Source of the DNA: Comamonadaceae bacterium
GTDB taxonomy: Bacteria > Pseudomonadota > Gammaproteobacteria > Burkholderiales > Burkholderiaceae_C
Direction of reading: 5' to 3'
DNA length: 64,000 nt
Assembly: GCA_947372865.1 (NCBI GenBank)
Contig: CANBVJ010000011.1
Location: 1 to 64,000, forward strand
The notes below the pieces were generated by a model. It worked only from the letters and a program-made list of their open reading frames with translations. It had not been told where the DNA came from and did not search any database. Below, piece after piece: positions 53,886 to 63,960 of this stretch. Within the stretch, counting starts at the first letter, position 1, and every line of letters begins with the position of its first letter. A program made the translations under genes and the position numbers.

Positions 53886-56045
53886 TCAGTACACCGGTTC
53901 GAACTTGCGGATGGCGGCTTTTACCGCGTCCGTCAGCGCAAATCCGGGGCCATAGTGGCTTGCCAATTCGGCGCAGCGGGATTCAAAAGCGTCTATGCCC
54001 ATGCCGTAAATAAACTGCATGGCGCCGCCAGTCCAAGCGGGAAAACCAATGGCGAAGATGGAGCCGATGTTGGCGTCGTGTACCGTGGTGAGCACGTTCT
54101 CGCTCAGGCAGCGCGCGGTTTCCACCGCTTGGCGGTAGAGCAGGCGGTCTTTGAGGTCGGTGATGGTCCAGGCCACGTCCGGCTTTTCGTACAAAGCTTT
54201 GAGCTGGGGCCACAGCTGCTTTTTGGCGCCTTTTTCCGTGGGGTAGTCGTAAAAGCCGCCGCCCCCGGCGCGTCCGGGGCGCTGGTGCTGGCGCACCATT
54301 TGTGCCACAAGCGCTTCACCAGGCGTGGGCACATAGGTTTTTCCATCGGCGGCAAAGTCGGCAATGGTTTGGTCCATCACGTGCACGCTTAAAGTGAGTG
54401 CGGTCTCGTCCAGCACGGCCAGTGGCCCCACGGGCATGCCGCATTGCATACCAGCGTTCTCGATGGCGGCCGCCGGAATGCCTTCGCCCAGCATGGCCGC
54501 ACCTTCCATCACAAAGGTGCCAAACACCCGGCTGGTGAAAAAGCCGCGCGAGTCGTTCACCACAATCGGAATCTTGCCAATGGCCTGCACATAGTCAAAA
54601 GCGCGCGCCACGGTCTCGTCGTCCGTGGCCTTGCCGCGGATGATTTCTACCAGTTTCATCTTGTCCACCGGGCTGAAGAAGTGGATGCCGACAAACTTAT
54701 TCGGCGCCGTGGACGCCTTGGCCAGCCCGCTGATGGGCAAGGTGGAGGTGTTGGACGCAAAAAAGCCGCCCGCCTTGAGCAGCGGCTCGGCCTCTTGCGT
54801 GACACGGGCCTTGAGTTCACGGTTTTCGAAAACGGCTTCGATGATGAGGTCGCAGTCTTGCAGGTCGTGCAGCGCGGCGGTGGGGTGAATCAGTGCCAGC
54901 AGTTTCTCTTGGGCGGCGGGTGCCATGCGGCCCTTGTCCACCAGGCCTTGGCTGATCTTGGCGCTGTAGGCTTTGCCCGCGTCTGCCTTTTCCTGGCTCA
55001 CGTCTTTGAGCACCGAGGTGATGCTCTTGCTGGCTTGCACGTAGGCAATGCCCGCACCCATCATGCCCGCGCCCAACAGCCCGACCTTGGTCGGTTTGAA
55101 GCGCGCCGCCGTGCCGGGGCGCGACTGGCCGCTTTTGATGGCGTTCATGTTGAAGAAGAAGGTGTTGATCATGGCGCGGGCGTTCACGCCGGTCATGAGC
55201 TTGGCCAAGTAGCGGCTCTCAATACGCAGCGCGGTGGGCAGATCGACCTGCAGGCCTTCGACCATGCAGGACAAAATGGCCTCGGGCGCGGGGTAATCGC
55301 CGCGCGTTTGCTTGGCCAGCATGGCCGGTGCGATTGACAACATGCCCGCCACCTTGGGGCTGGACGGCAGGCCGCCGGGCACTTTGTAGTCTTTGGCTTC
55401 CCAGGGGTGCTGGGCGCTGGGGTTCGCGGCAATCCAGGCCAGGGCTTGGGTGCGCATTTCCGCGTGGGCGTTTTCACCGGGGGCCACCAGCGCGTGCACC
55501 AGGCCGAGTTCTTTGGCCTGCGCGGGACCAAAGGTTTTGCCTTCCACCAAATAGGGCTGCGCGCCCATCAGGCCCAGGTGGCGGGTCATTTTGGTCACGC
55601 CGCTGGCGCCGGGCAACAGGCCCAAGGTCACCTCGGGCAAACCAAACTGGATCTTGCGGTCGTCAATGGCAATGCGGTGATGGCCAATCAGCGCCACTTC
55701 CCAGCCGCCGCCCAGCGCCGTGCCGCCCAAGAGGCTGACCACGGGCTTGCCCAGGGTCTCCAAGGTGCGAAAGTCATGCTTGATCTGCTCTATTTGGGCA
55801 AACACCGCAGCCGCGTCCTTGGGGCGAATGCGCATGGTGGCTTTGAGGTCGGCACCGGCAAAAAAGGTGGATTTGGCCGAGGTCAGCAAAATGCCGCGAA
55901 TCGCATCCTTGTCCTGCAGCACCTGCGCAGCAAGCGCGTGCATGTCGTCGTTCCACTGCGCGCACATGGTGTTGACCGGCGAGCCCGGCTCGTCAAAGGT
56001 GACGGTGGCAATGCCGTCCTGGAGTTGGTATTGAATCGTTTTCAT
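53886..56045 (-). CDS. 3-hydroxyacyl-CoA dehydrogenase/enoyl-CoA hydratase fusion (FadB/FadJ-like)
   Basis: A 719-residue trifunctional-like enzyme. Enoyl-CoA hydratase/isomerase N-terminal domain with FDEPGSPVNTMCAQWNDDMH and SLLGGTALGGGWEVALIGHH. The NAD-binding domain begins KVGLLGAGMMGAGIAYVQAS at about residue 323, followed by the catalytic NTSTLPISGLA and GIHFFSPVDKMKLVEIIRG. It oxidises fatty acids with the thiolase of the next gene, two bases upstream. An in-frame upstream start would read into the thiolase gene and was not used. Confidence 0.92.
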   Translation of the reverse strand: MKTIQYQLQDGIATVTFDEPGSPVNTMCAQWNDDMHALAAQVLQDKDAIRGILLTSAKSTFFAGADLKATMRIRPKDAAAVFAQIEQIKHDFRTLETLGKPVVSLLGGTALGGGWEVALIGHHRIAIDDRKIQFGLPEVTLGLLPGASGVTKMTRHLGLMGAQPYLVEGKTFGPAQAKELGLVHALVAPGENAHAEMRTQALAWIAANPSAQHPWEAKDYKVPGGLPSSPKVAGMLSIAPAMLAKQTRGDYPAPEAILSCMVEGLQVDLPTALRIESRYLAKLMTGVNARAMINTFFFNMNAIKSGQSRPGTAARFKPTKVGLLGAGMMGAGIAYVQASKSITSVLKDVSQEKADAGKAYSAKISQGLVDKGRMAPAAQEKLLALIHPTAALHDLQDCDLIIEAVFENRELKARVTQEAEPLLKAGGFFASNTSTLPISGLAKASTAPNKFVGIHFFSPVDKMKLVEIIRGKATDDETVARAFDYVQAIGKIPIVVNDSRGFFTSRVFGTFVMEGAAMLGEGIPAAAIENAGMQCGMPVGPLAVLDETALTLSVHVMDQTIADFAADGKTYVPTPGEALVAQMVRQHQRPGRAGGGGFYDYPTEKGAKKQLWPQLKALYEKPDVAWTITDLKDRLLYRQAVETARCLSENVLTTVHDANIGSIFAIGFPAWTGGAMQFIYGMGIDAFESRCAELASHYGPGFALTDAVKAAIRKFEPVY

Positions 56046-56047
56046 GC

Positions 56048-57253
56048 TCACACTCTTTCCACAATGGTTGCAATGCCCATGCCGCCGCCCACGCACAGCG
56101 TGGCCAGGCCGTAACGCAGGCCCCGGCGGTGCAGTTCGTCAATCAGGGTTCCCAAAATCATGGCGCCGGTGGCGCCCAGCGGGTGGCCCATGGCAATGGC
56201 GCCGCCGTTGACGTTGACTTTGTCGTGCGGCACCTGCATCTCTTTCATGAAGCGCATCACCACGGCGGCGAAGGCTTCGTTCACCTCAAACAGGTCAATC
56301 TGGTCAATGCGCAAACCGGCTTTGGCCAGCGCCTTGCGCGCGGCAGGCATGGGGCCGGTGAGCATGATGGTCGGGTCGGCGCCACTCAGGGCCGTGGCCA
56401 CAATGCGGGCGCGGGGCGTGAGGCCGTGGGTTTTGGCGGCCGATTCAGAGCCGATCAGCACGGCAGCCGCACCGTCCACAATGCCCGAAGAGTTACCCGC
56501 GTGGTGCACGTGCACGATGCGTTCAACCTGCGGGTAGCGGGTGAGCGCCACTTGGTCAAAACCCATGGCGCCCATTTGCTCGAACGCGGGCTTGAGTCCG
56601 CCCAGGCCTTCGAGCGTGGTGTTGGGCTTGATGAATTCGTCGCGGCCCAAAATGACATTGCCAATGGCGTCGCGCACCGGCATGACCGAGCGCTCAAAGT
56701 AGCCTTGCGCCTGCGCGTGGGTGGCGCGGCGCTGCGATTCCAGCGCAAAGGCGTCCACGTCGTGGCGGCTAAAGCCTTCTAGCGTGGCGATCAGGTCGGC
56801 GCCAATGCCTTGGGGCACAAATGCGGTTTGCAGATTGGTCTCGGGGTCTTGCGCCCAGGCGCCGCCGTCTGAGCCAATGGGCACGCGGCTCATGCTCTCA
56901 AGTCCACCGGCCACCACAAGGTCTTCCCAGCCCGAGCGCACTTTTTGTGCTGCCATGTTTACCGCTTCCAGGCCCGAGGCGCAAAAGCGGTTGATCTGCA
57001 CGCCGGCGCAGCGGAAATCCCAGCCTGCTTTGAGGGCGGCCACTTTGGGAATCACGCTGCCCTGTTCGCCCACGGGCGAGACCACGCCCATCACCACGTC
57101 GTCCACCTGCGAGGTATCAAACTGGTGGCGCTGCTGCAGGTCGGTCAGCAGGCCCGCGAGCAGGTTGATCGGCTTGACCTCGTACAGGCTGCCGTCCTTC
57201 TTTCCCTTGCCACGCGGCGTTCGCAAGGCGTCAAACACATAGGCTTCGGTCAT
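56048..57253 (-). CDS. fadA: Acetyl-CoA C-acyltransferase (thiolase)
   Basis: A 401-residue thiolase: active cysteine C91 in [13 protein letters not shown], base His in [14 protein letters not shown], and [11 protein letters not shown] at the end. The beginning [20 protein letters not shown] is typical of FadA/FadI-type enzymes adjacent to a FadB-like fusion, and the two-base gap to that gene marks an operon. The start at 57253 gives the family N-terminus; the longer frame from 57361 extends through the promoter. Confidence 0.92.
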   Translation of the reverse strand: MTEAYVFDALRTPRGKGKKDGSLYEVKPINLLAGLLTDLQQRHQFDTSQVDDVVMGVVSPVGEQGSVIPKVAALKAGWDFRCAGVQINRFCASGLEAVNMAAQKVRSGWEDLVVAGGLESMSRVPIGSDGGAWAQDPETNLQTAFVPQGIGADLIATLEGFSRHDVDAFALESQRRATHAQAQGYFERSVMPVRDAIGNVILGRDEFIKPNTTLEGLGGLKPAFEQMGAMGFDQVALTRYPQVERIVHVHHAGNSSGIVDGAAAVLIGSESAAKTHGLTPRARIVATALSGADPTIMLTGPMPAARKALAKAGLRIDQIDLFEVNEAFAAVVMRFMKEMQVPHDKVNVNGGAIAMGHPLGATGAMILGTLIDELHRRGLRYGLATLCVGGGMGIATIVERV

Positions 57254-57337
57254 GGGTGTTTCTCCGGTTAAACAGGTGGGGATGCCAAAAAAAGCGTGCT
57301 TCTCGCGCAACTGTGCGCGTTTGCCGCTTGCGTTTAC

Positions 57338-57370
57338 AGTATATTGTTTTTTACCAAGCAAGCGCTTTGC
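57338..57370. promoter_or_regulatory. Candidate regulator site between thiolase and acyl-CoA dehydrogenase genes
   Basis: An imperfect inverted repeat, accaagcaagcgctttgc at 57353-57370, with the core aagcgctt perfectly palindromic. A -10-like TATACT on the minus strand lies at 57343-57338 just beside it, toward the thiolase gene. Position fits a repressor controlling both divergent units; TetR-type regulators of beta-oxidation are common, but none is encoded here. Confidence 0.35.
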
Positions 57371-57417
57371 AAAAATAGCCTGCTTGTCCCCTTATCGACA
57401 TCCTGAAAGCCCACGCC

Positions 57418-58581
57418 ATGATTGACAGAACCCTTTTCTCCGCTGAGCACGAAGCCTTTCGCGACAGTTTTCGCCGCTTTATGGACAAGGAAATCGCCCC
57501 CTTTCACGCCCAGTGGGAGGAACAAGGCTACGTGGACCGCGCGGTGTGGAACAAGGCGGGCGACAACGGCTTTTTGTGCATGACCATGCCCGAGGAATTT
57601 GGCGGCGCAGGCGCCGATAAGCTGTATTCGATCGTGCAAATGGAAGAACTTGGCCGCGCGGGGTTCTCGGGCATCGGCTACAGCCTGCACAGCGAAATCG
57701 TGGCGCCTTACATTGAGCACTACGGCACGCCCGAACAAAAAGCCCGCTACCTGCCGCGCCTGGCCAGCGGCGAGATGATTGGCGCCATTGCCATGAGCGA
57801 GCCCGCTGCCGGATCAGACCTGCAAGGCATCAAAACCACCGCCACCGTGCAGCCCGACGGCAGCTATGTGCTCAAAGGCAGCAAAACCTTTATCACCAAC
57901 GGCTGGCACGCTGACCTGGTGATCGTGGTGGCCAAAACCAACCCGGCGGCCGGGGCCAAGGGCACCAGCTTGCTGCTGGTGGAGCGCGGCATGCCCGGCT
58001 TTTCGGTGGGCAAGCGCCTGAACAAATTGGGCCTGAAGGCGCAAGACACCTCCGAGCTGTTTTTTGACGATGTGCGCGTGCCCGCGGAAAACCTGCTGGG
58101 TGGCGCCGCGCTGGAAAATCGGGGCTTTATCTGCCTGATGGAGCAGCTGCCCTGGGAACGTCTGCAAATTGCCATTGGCGCCGTGGCCGCCGCGCAAGCC
58201 GCCATCGGCTGGACGCTGGACTATGTGAAAGAGCGCAAGGTCTTTGGCCAAGCGGTTGCGGCCTTTCAGAACACCCGCTACAAGCTCGCGGAGATGCAGA
58301 CCGAAGTGCAAGTGGCGCGCGTGTTTGTGGACAAATGCACCGAGCTGCTGCTGCAAGACAAGCTCGACACCGCCACCGCCAGCATGGCCAAGTATTGGTG
58401 CTCGGACCTGCAATGCAAGGTGATGGACGAATGCGTGCAGCTCTTTGGCGGCTACGGCTATATGTGGGAATACCCCATCACCCGCGCGTATGCTGACGCC
58501 CGCGTGCAGCGCATTTATGGCGGCACGAATGAGATCATGAAAGAGGTGATCTCGCGGTCTATGGGTCTGGGCGGGAAGTAG
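57418..58581 (+). CDS. Acyl-CoA dehydrogenase
   Basis: A 387-residue FAD acyl-CoA dehydrogenase: FAD/substrate contacts GAIAMSEPAAGSDLQGIKT and the signature LFGGYGYMWEYPITRAYADA, with RIYGGTNEIMKEVI. The catalytic glutamate is expected in the YGGTNEIM region, as in most family members. The chain-length class cannot be told. It is divergently transcribed from the thiolase/FadB-like operon, and together they supply a full beta-oxidation cycle, with the candidate operator between. Confidence 0.93.
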   Translation: MIDRTLFSAEHEAFRDSFRRFMDKEIAPFHAQWEEQGYVDRAVWNKAGDNGFLCMTMPEEFGGAGADKLYSIVQMEELGRAGFSGIGYSLHSEIVAPYIEHYGTPEQKARYLPRLASGEMIGAIAMSEPAAGSDLQGIKTTATVQPDGSYVLKGSKTFITNGWHADLVIVVAKTNPAAGAKGTSLLLVERGMPGFSVGKRLNKLGLKAQDTSELFFDDVRVPAENLLGGAALENRGFICLMEQLPWERLQIAIGAVAAAQAAIGWTLDYVKERKVFGQAVAAFQNTRYKLAEMQTEVQVARVFVDKCTELLLQDKLDTATASMAKYWCSDLQCKVMDECVQLFGGYGYMWEYPITRAYADARVQRIYGGTNEIMKEVISRSMGLGGK

Positions 58582-58662
58582 GGCGGTTCACCGCAGCGAG
58601 CCAACGCGCACAAATAAGGGGTTGGCATCATCGGCGGGCTTAGCGAACTGAAACTCTGAGCA

Positions 58663-60477
58663 TCAGGGCTTGCGTACCAGCCGCACATTTAGAGTTTCGG
58701 TGTTTCCCGTGTAACTGACAAAGCCGTTATAGAAGTTAACGATCCATGTTTGACCGCTGTAGGCTGCATTGGGCGTTGATGACCAGACGGTGGTGGTGTA
58801 CTTTGGCTGCGCAAACGTCGTGAGGTTCAAGGCACCATCGACATTTTTGTCCAGGGCGCCAAGTGTGCCGCGCACAAAGCGCGAGCTGCATTTTCTCTCG
58901 ACCAAACTCGCTAGTTCATTTTTAGTGGGCAGTCGCCATCCATTGCCGACGCTTTGCGCATCGAGCACCGCGTCAGCCAGTGTTCGCCGTGCCGGGTTTC
59001 CCTGGTCACATTGCGCGCCGCTCACGCCCATGACGCATCGCTGCCAAACCAGACCGTTAATCTGGTCCAGCACGGTCGTGTCGGTAACGGTGTAGCGACT
59101 GTCCGGACGGCTGGCGGGAATATTGGTCAGGGGTGGATTTGCAGTGCCGCTCAACGCGCTGTCGCAAGTTATCAGGGATTTGCGGTTTACTGTAGTCGCT
59201 GCTACTCCACGGACCAAGCGAAGTGGCCTGGCGCTCGACTTCAAACCGTCTTCAACCACTCCGCTGCCGAAACTCACATGCCAAGCGTACGCCGTGTTGT
59301 TCGCACTGGGTGAGCTGGACCAATAGGCAATATCTGAAACTGTGCCCGAGCGCGTGTTCGGAAAGAAATTGGAGTCAATCATGGGGCCCGCCGGCGTGTC
59401 CTTGAGCAAGCCTTGCAAGGTATCGGCATCGGGAACAACCCAATCACGAAAACCGCACAAAGCCGAGGAGTTGACGGCATCGACATAACTGCTTGTGTTG
59501 CACTTTCCCGCGTTGGCGACTCCTTTGCAGGAGTTCAATATTCCACTGGACTCAGAACCAGAACTGCCGCCAGTGATGTTCACATAGACAGGGTTCGTCG
59601 GTGTTGACAACTTGTCGTCGAGCCATTGGGCAGGGTCGTACCATGAGTACAAATGGCCCTGGTGACGCAGATGGGTGGGGTCGTTGCGTTTTACCTCCCA
59701 GTACAGGCCCGTCTTTGTGTCATGAACGCAGTCCCATGCGCTGCCACGCGCAGCACTACCACCGTCCACCCAGTCTCCTGCCTGTATGGCTAAGGCCGTT
59801 CCTGTCCCATCTAATTTTACGAAGGTGCTGCCGCCGGCCATGAGGTACAGGTTAGCGGGCGGCAAACTCAGGGTGTTGATGTCGTCCAGCAATTTGTCAT
59901 AGGCGTTGCCCTGACCGACAGCAGACGCAGACAAGGTCGCAGTCGTGGGTTCGGTGGTAATGCCAGCCACATCGAGACCTTTGCTTGCCAACGCGGCCCT
60001 GACGGTGGTCCACGCGGCACTCACGGTGATGGCATTAACCTTTTTCTCTATTGCGCTAAGCAAGGACGCGTCCAAGCCTGTGAACAACGCGGAGAGGTCC
60101 TGCTGGTTCAATACAGCTCCCGCCAGCGCTTCAGTCAAAGGTGTGATGTTCGCCACACCCGTGAGGTCATTTGAAACGGCGTGCAGCACTGCTCCGCTTG
60201 CAGCAGTCAGTTCCAATAAACACGGTTTTTGTGCGCCAGCCATGGCAATGACATACCGTCCGTCCGAGTCCGTAGTGGTCGTGCCCGTCGCTACCAAACC
60301 GGTGCTTCCAAGACACTTCACTTGCAGCACAGTATTGGCAATTGGTGCGCCGGTAGCGGCAGTGCCAGACAAAGAAACGGACGCAGGCGCCAATGCCGCG
60401 TCAGAAGATCCACTCGCGCCGCCGCACGCCACGATGAGAGCGCAGAGGCAGAACACCAGCGTCGTGCGCAAAATCAT
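58663..60477 (-). CDS. Large lipoprotein with two DUF1566 (Lcl C-terminal-type) domains
   Basis: A 604-residue lipoprotein: signal LVFCLCALIVAC with lipobox IVAC, a carboxypeptidase-regulatory-like Ig domain (ATGAPIANTVLQVKCLGS), then helical segments, and two DUF1566 domains. The first (from about 250) contains WDCVHDTKTGLYWEVKR, GFRDWVVPDADTLQGLL, IAYWSSSPSANNTAYAWHVSF and RPLRLVRG; the second (from about 445) contains INGLVWQRCVMG, NGWRLPTKNELASLV, TVWSSTPNAAYSGQTWIVNF and NVRLVRKP. DUF1566 has the FGE/C-type-lectin-like fold used in adhesion. An outer membrane or surface location is likely. The promoter is strikingly A+T-rich. No obvious ribosome-binding site precedes the ATG. Confidence 0.82.
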   Translation of the reverse strand: MILRTTLVFCLCALIVACGGASGSSDAALAPASVSLSGTAATGAPIANTVLQVKCLGSTGLVATGTTTTDSDGRYVIAMAGAQKPCLLELTAASGAVLHAVSNDLTGVANITPLTEALAGAVLNQQDLSALFTGLDASLLSAIEKKVNAITVSAAWTTVRAALASKGLDVAGITTEPTTATLSASAVGQGNAYDKLLDDINTLSLPPANLYLMAGGSTFVKLDGTGTALAIQAGDWVDGGSAARGSAWDCVHDTKTGLYWEVKRNDPTHLRHQGHLYSWYDPAQWLDDKLSTPTNPVYVNITGGSSGSESSGILNSCKGVANAGKCNTSSYVDAVNSSALCGFRDWVVPDADTLQGLLKDTPAGPMIDSNFFPNTRSGTVSDIAYWSSSPSANNTAYAWHVSFGSGVVEDGLKSSARPLRLVRGVAATTVNRKSLITCDSALSGTANPPLTNIPASRPDSRYTVTDTTVLDQINGLVWQRCVMGVSGAQCDQGNPARRTLADAVLDAQSVGNGWRLPTKNELASLVERKCSSRFVRGTLGALDKNVDGALNLTTFAQPKYTTTVWSSTPNAAYSGQTWIVNFYNGFVSYTGNTETLNVRLVRKP

Positions 60478-60482
60478 TAAAA

Positions 60483-60515
60483 AGTGTAAAAATTACAAAA
60501 AATGCACTTTACACT
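60483..60515 (-). promoter_or_regulatory. Inverted repeat in the A+T-rich upstream region of the DUF1566 lipoprotein
   Basis: Arms agtgtaaa (60483-60490) and tttacact (60508-60515), 17 bases apart, placed 6-38 bases before the ATG. The surrounding bases 60478-60550 are mostly A and T. It could be an operator or a leader hairpin in the mRNA covering the start region. Confidence 0.4.
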
Positions 60516-60612
60516 AAATTATTCATTAATTTAAGTAATTAAATTCGTATTGATGCGAGAGGCCGCCGCCATTCAAACGCAACAGGCCGCGTCACGTCAC
60601 TCGGCTGCATCC

Positions 60613-61415
<803 letters not shown>

Positions 61416-61416
<1 letters not shown>

Positions 61417-62546
61417 CAGTCCCCCAGAAGTTTGCCGGTGCGAAAGGGCGTGGCACCGGCAATTTTGCCGATCTCGCAGCCTGCGGTGACGTAGCGGTCG
61501 CGAATCCGGGCGTACAGCACGCCGTCCACTCCGGCGACGACGTGCTGTACGGTGTTCTCAATCGGGTCAATGACTTCGGCCACCAGGTCACCAGCGCGCA
61601 TCGGTTGACCGGGATCGGCGGCAAACACCAGCACGCCGGGGCCGCTGGCGCGCAAGGTTTCGGATCCGGCCAAGGGCGTGGGCGTGCAGCGCGGCGCGGG
61701 CACTGGGGGCAGGGCGTCCGTATGCAGCACACCGATGTGCTGCAAAAAGTGCACTATGGCATGTGCATCGGCCCGTGCCCAGGCATGGCTTACGTCCAAC
61801 TCGCCGCGCAGCTCAATGGTCGTGCTGCAGCAACCCTGGGGCAGCGGTGCGCTGTTGCCCTGGGTGCGCAACTGGGCGGCGAGTTGCCACCAGACGCCCG
61901 ACAAACATTCGTCAATGGGCCCGCCGCCTGAGTTTTTGGCAATCAGGGTGGCTTCGCTGCCCAAAAAGAGGGACAAGGCTTCGAGCTGGGGCCAGCAGGG
62001 TTCTTCGCAATAAAAGTGCAGCACGCCTTCGCAGTCGCAGTGCAGGTCTAAAAAGTAGTCGGCATCAAAGGCCAGTTGCATCAGGGTGCGGCGCAGGCTT
62101 TGCAACTCGGTCGTGGCTTTCCAATCATTGAGGTACTGGCCAATGGCGGCGCGCACGGTGCGCACATTGGCGGCGGCGTCCGGGCCCAGGGCCGGCAGCA
62201 CTTGGCCAGACACGGCGGCGGCCAGGTTGGGGTAATTGCGGTTGAAGTTCTCGGACGTGTCGAGTTCAAAGCGTCCCATGGGCTTGTGGTCCAGGCGCTG
62301 CGCCAGGCCGATCGGGTTGGCCACTGGCACCAGCACCACTTCGCCACGCAGCAGGCCCGCGGCTTCGGCGGCTTCGAGCAGGGGGCGCAGGTGGTGGGCG
62401 GCCAGCATGCCAGGCAGCTCTTCGGCGTGCAGGCTGGCCTGGATATAGACCTTGGTGCCGCCTCCGGGCGTGCCAAAGTGAAAGCTGCTCACGCTCTTGT
62501 GGCTGCCCAGGCTGGGGGAGAGAAGCGGGTGGTCAATGCGTTGCAT
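61416..62546 (-). CDS. Succinylglutamate desuccinylase/aspartoacylase-family hydrolase
   Basis: A 376-residue zinc hydrolase of the M14-like AstE/AspA family. Zinc ligands: H40 and E43 in [14 protein letters not shown] and H169 in [11 protein letters not shown]. The catalytic pattern [12 protein letters not shown] and the C-terminal biotin/lipoyl-like domain ([31 protein letters not shown]) are also present. It probably removes an acyl group from an N-acyl amino acid or similar compound after import. It lies in the middle of the ABC transporter operon, between permease and ATPase genes. Confidence 0.88.
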
Positions 62547-62560
62547 GGCGGGTATTGCTC

Positions 62561-63274
62561 TTAGTTTTCGCGCGGAGCGAGGTAGGCCAAAAAGTGGCGC
62601 TCGGCGATTTTGAAAAAGCCAATCAGCACAAAAGTTGCCAGCAAATAGATGCCGGCGGCAAACAAATAGGCTTCAAACGGCAGGTAATAGTCGGAATACA
62701 CGCGGCTGGCGGCGGCGGTGACGTCCAGCATGCTGGGCACTGCGCTGGCCAGGCTGGTGCTTTGCAGCATCATGACCACTTCGTTGCTGTAGGCGGGCAG
62801 GCTGCGGCGCATCGCGCTGGGCAACACAATGCGCCACAGCACCTGCCAGCGGCCCATACCATAGGCCTGGGCGGCTTCCAACTCGCCTGGGCTGGTTTCG
62901 CGAATGGCGCCAGCCAGCATTTCGGCGGTGTAGCCGGCCGTGTTCAGGCTAAAGGCCAGCAGGGCGCAAAAAAACGGTTCCTTGAAGTTCGTCCAGGGCC
63001 ACACATCGTCCCAGCGCGCCTGAATCCATTCCAGTTGGCCCAGGCCGTAATAAATCAGATACACCTGAATCAAGAGCGGCGTGCCGCGCACCACATAGGT
63101 ATAGGCGCCCACCACCGCACGCAACGGCGCCGAGCGGCTGGTCAGCGCCAGCGCAAACACCAGGGCCAGCACCGCGCCCACGCCCAGGCTGGAAAACAGC
63201 AGGCCCAGCGTGGTCAGAATCCCCTCGCCGTACAAGGCCAGGTTCTTGGCCTGAAAGATGACGTCCCATTTCAT
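62561..63274 (-). CDS. Amino acid ABC transporter permease, HisM-type
   Basis: A 237-residue permease with about five membrane segments. The binding-protein-dependent motif with EAA box is visible (AYGMGRWQVLWRIVLPSAMRR). It starts at the stop of its partner permease (TGATG). The pair with HisQ-type suggests a heterodimeric channel for a polar amino acid or an amino acid derivative. The gap to the hydrolase is 14 bases. Confidence 0.92.
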   Translation of the reverse strand: MKWDVIFQAKNLALYGEGILTTLGLLFSSLGVGAVLALVFALALTSRSAPLRAVVGAYTYVVRGTPLLIQVYLIYYGLGQLEWIQARWDDVWPWTNFKEPFFCALLAFSLNTAGYTAEMLAGAIRETSPGELEAAQAYGMGRWQVLWRIVLPSAMRRSLPAYSNEVVMMLQSTSLASAVPSMLDVTAAASRVYSDYYLPFEAYLFAAGIYLLATFVLIGFFKIAERHFLAYLAPREN

Positions 63275-63960
63275 CAGAGCTGCCCCCTGCGCGTGCCCAG
63301 GCTGTAGCGGGCGTTCACCTTGCGCAGCACATACAAAGATGCGCTGGTAAAGACCAAAAACAAGGCCGCAGAGAACAGGAAAAACTCAAACGGCGAACGC
63401 GTCGCGGCGCTGGCCTGCTTGGAGATGTAGGTCATTTCCTTGAGCCCGATCAGGCTCACCAGCGCGGTGGATTTGATCAACACCAGCCAATTATTGGTAA
63501 AGCCGGGCAGGGCGTAGCGCACCATTTGCGGCGCAATGATGCGCAAAAAGGTTTGGGTGCGGCCCATGCCAAAAGCCCAGGCGGCCTCGGACTGGCCCTT
63601 GGGAATGGCCAAAATGGCGCCCCGAAAGGTCTCGGTCATGTAGGCGCCGTAAATAAAACCCAGCGTCAGCACGCCGGCCACAAAGGGGTTGATGTCCACG
63701 GTGCGCTTGCTGCCCATGAGCTCCATCAGGTGGTTCAGCCCCATGGTGCCGCCATAAAACACCAGCAACATCACCACCAAATCGGGGATGCCGCGGATCA
63801 CACTTGTATATGCGGTGCCCAAAGCCACCGCCACCGGGCGGCCCGAGAGGCGGGCCGCCGCCCCCAGCAAACCCAACACGACTGCCACCGCCAGCGAGCA
63901 CAGCGACACCGCTACGGTGAGCAGCGAGCCTTGCAAGATACCGAGGTAGTAGGCGTTCAT
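63274..63960 (-). CDS. Amino acid ABC transporter permease, HisQ-type
   Basis: A 228-residue permease with about five membrane segments and the EAA-type loop AFGMGRTQTFLRIIAPQMVRYA. First gene of the operon within the window; the solute-binding protein is expected just upstream, beyond the window end (bases 63961-64000 hold no recognisable gene). The TGA overlaps the ATG of the next permease. Confidence 0.92.
   Translation of the reverse strand: MNAYYLGILQGSLLTVAVSLCSLAVAVVLGLLGAAARLSGRPVAVALGTAYTSVIRGIPDLVVMLLVFYGGTMGLNHLMELMGSKRTVDINPFVAGVLTLGFIYGAYMTETFRGAILAIPKGQSEAAWAFGMGRTQTFLRIIAPQMVRYALPGFTNNWLVLIKSTALVSLIGLKEMTYISKQASAATRSPFEFFLFSAALFLVFTSASLYVLRKVNARYSLGTRRGQL

Noticed and set aside
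58663-60477. Diversity-generating retroelement target, because DUF1566 domains are used as variable proteins.
   Set aside because: No reverse transcriptase, template repeat or accessory gene is visible in the window, and the C-terminal segments show no clear second copy. Kept only as a check.
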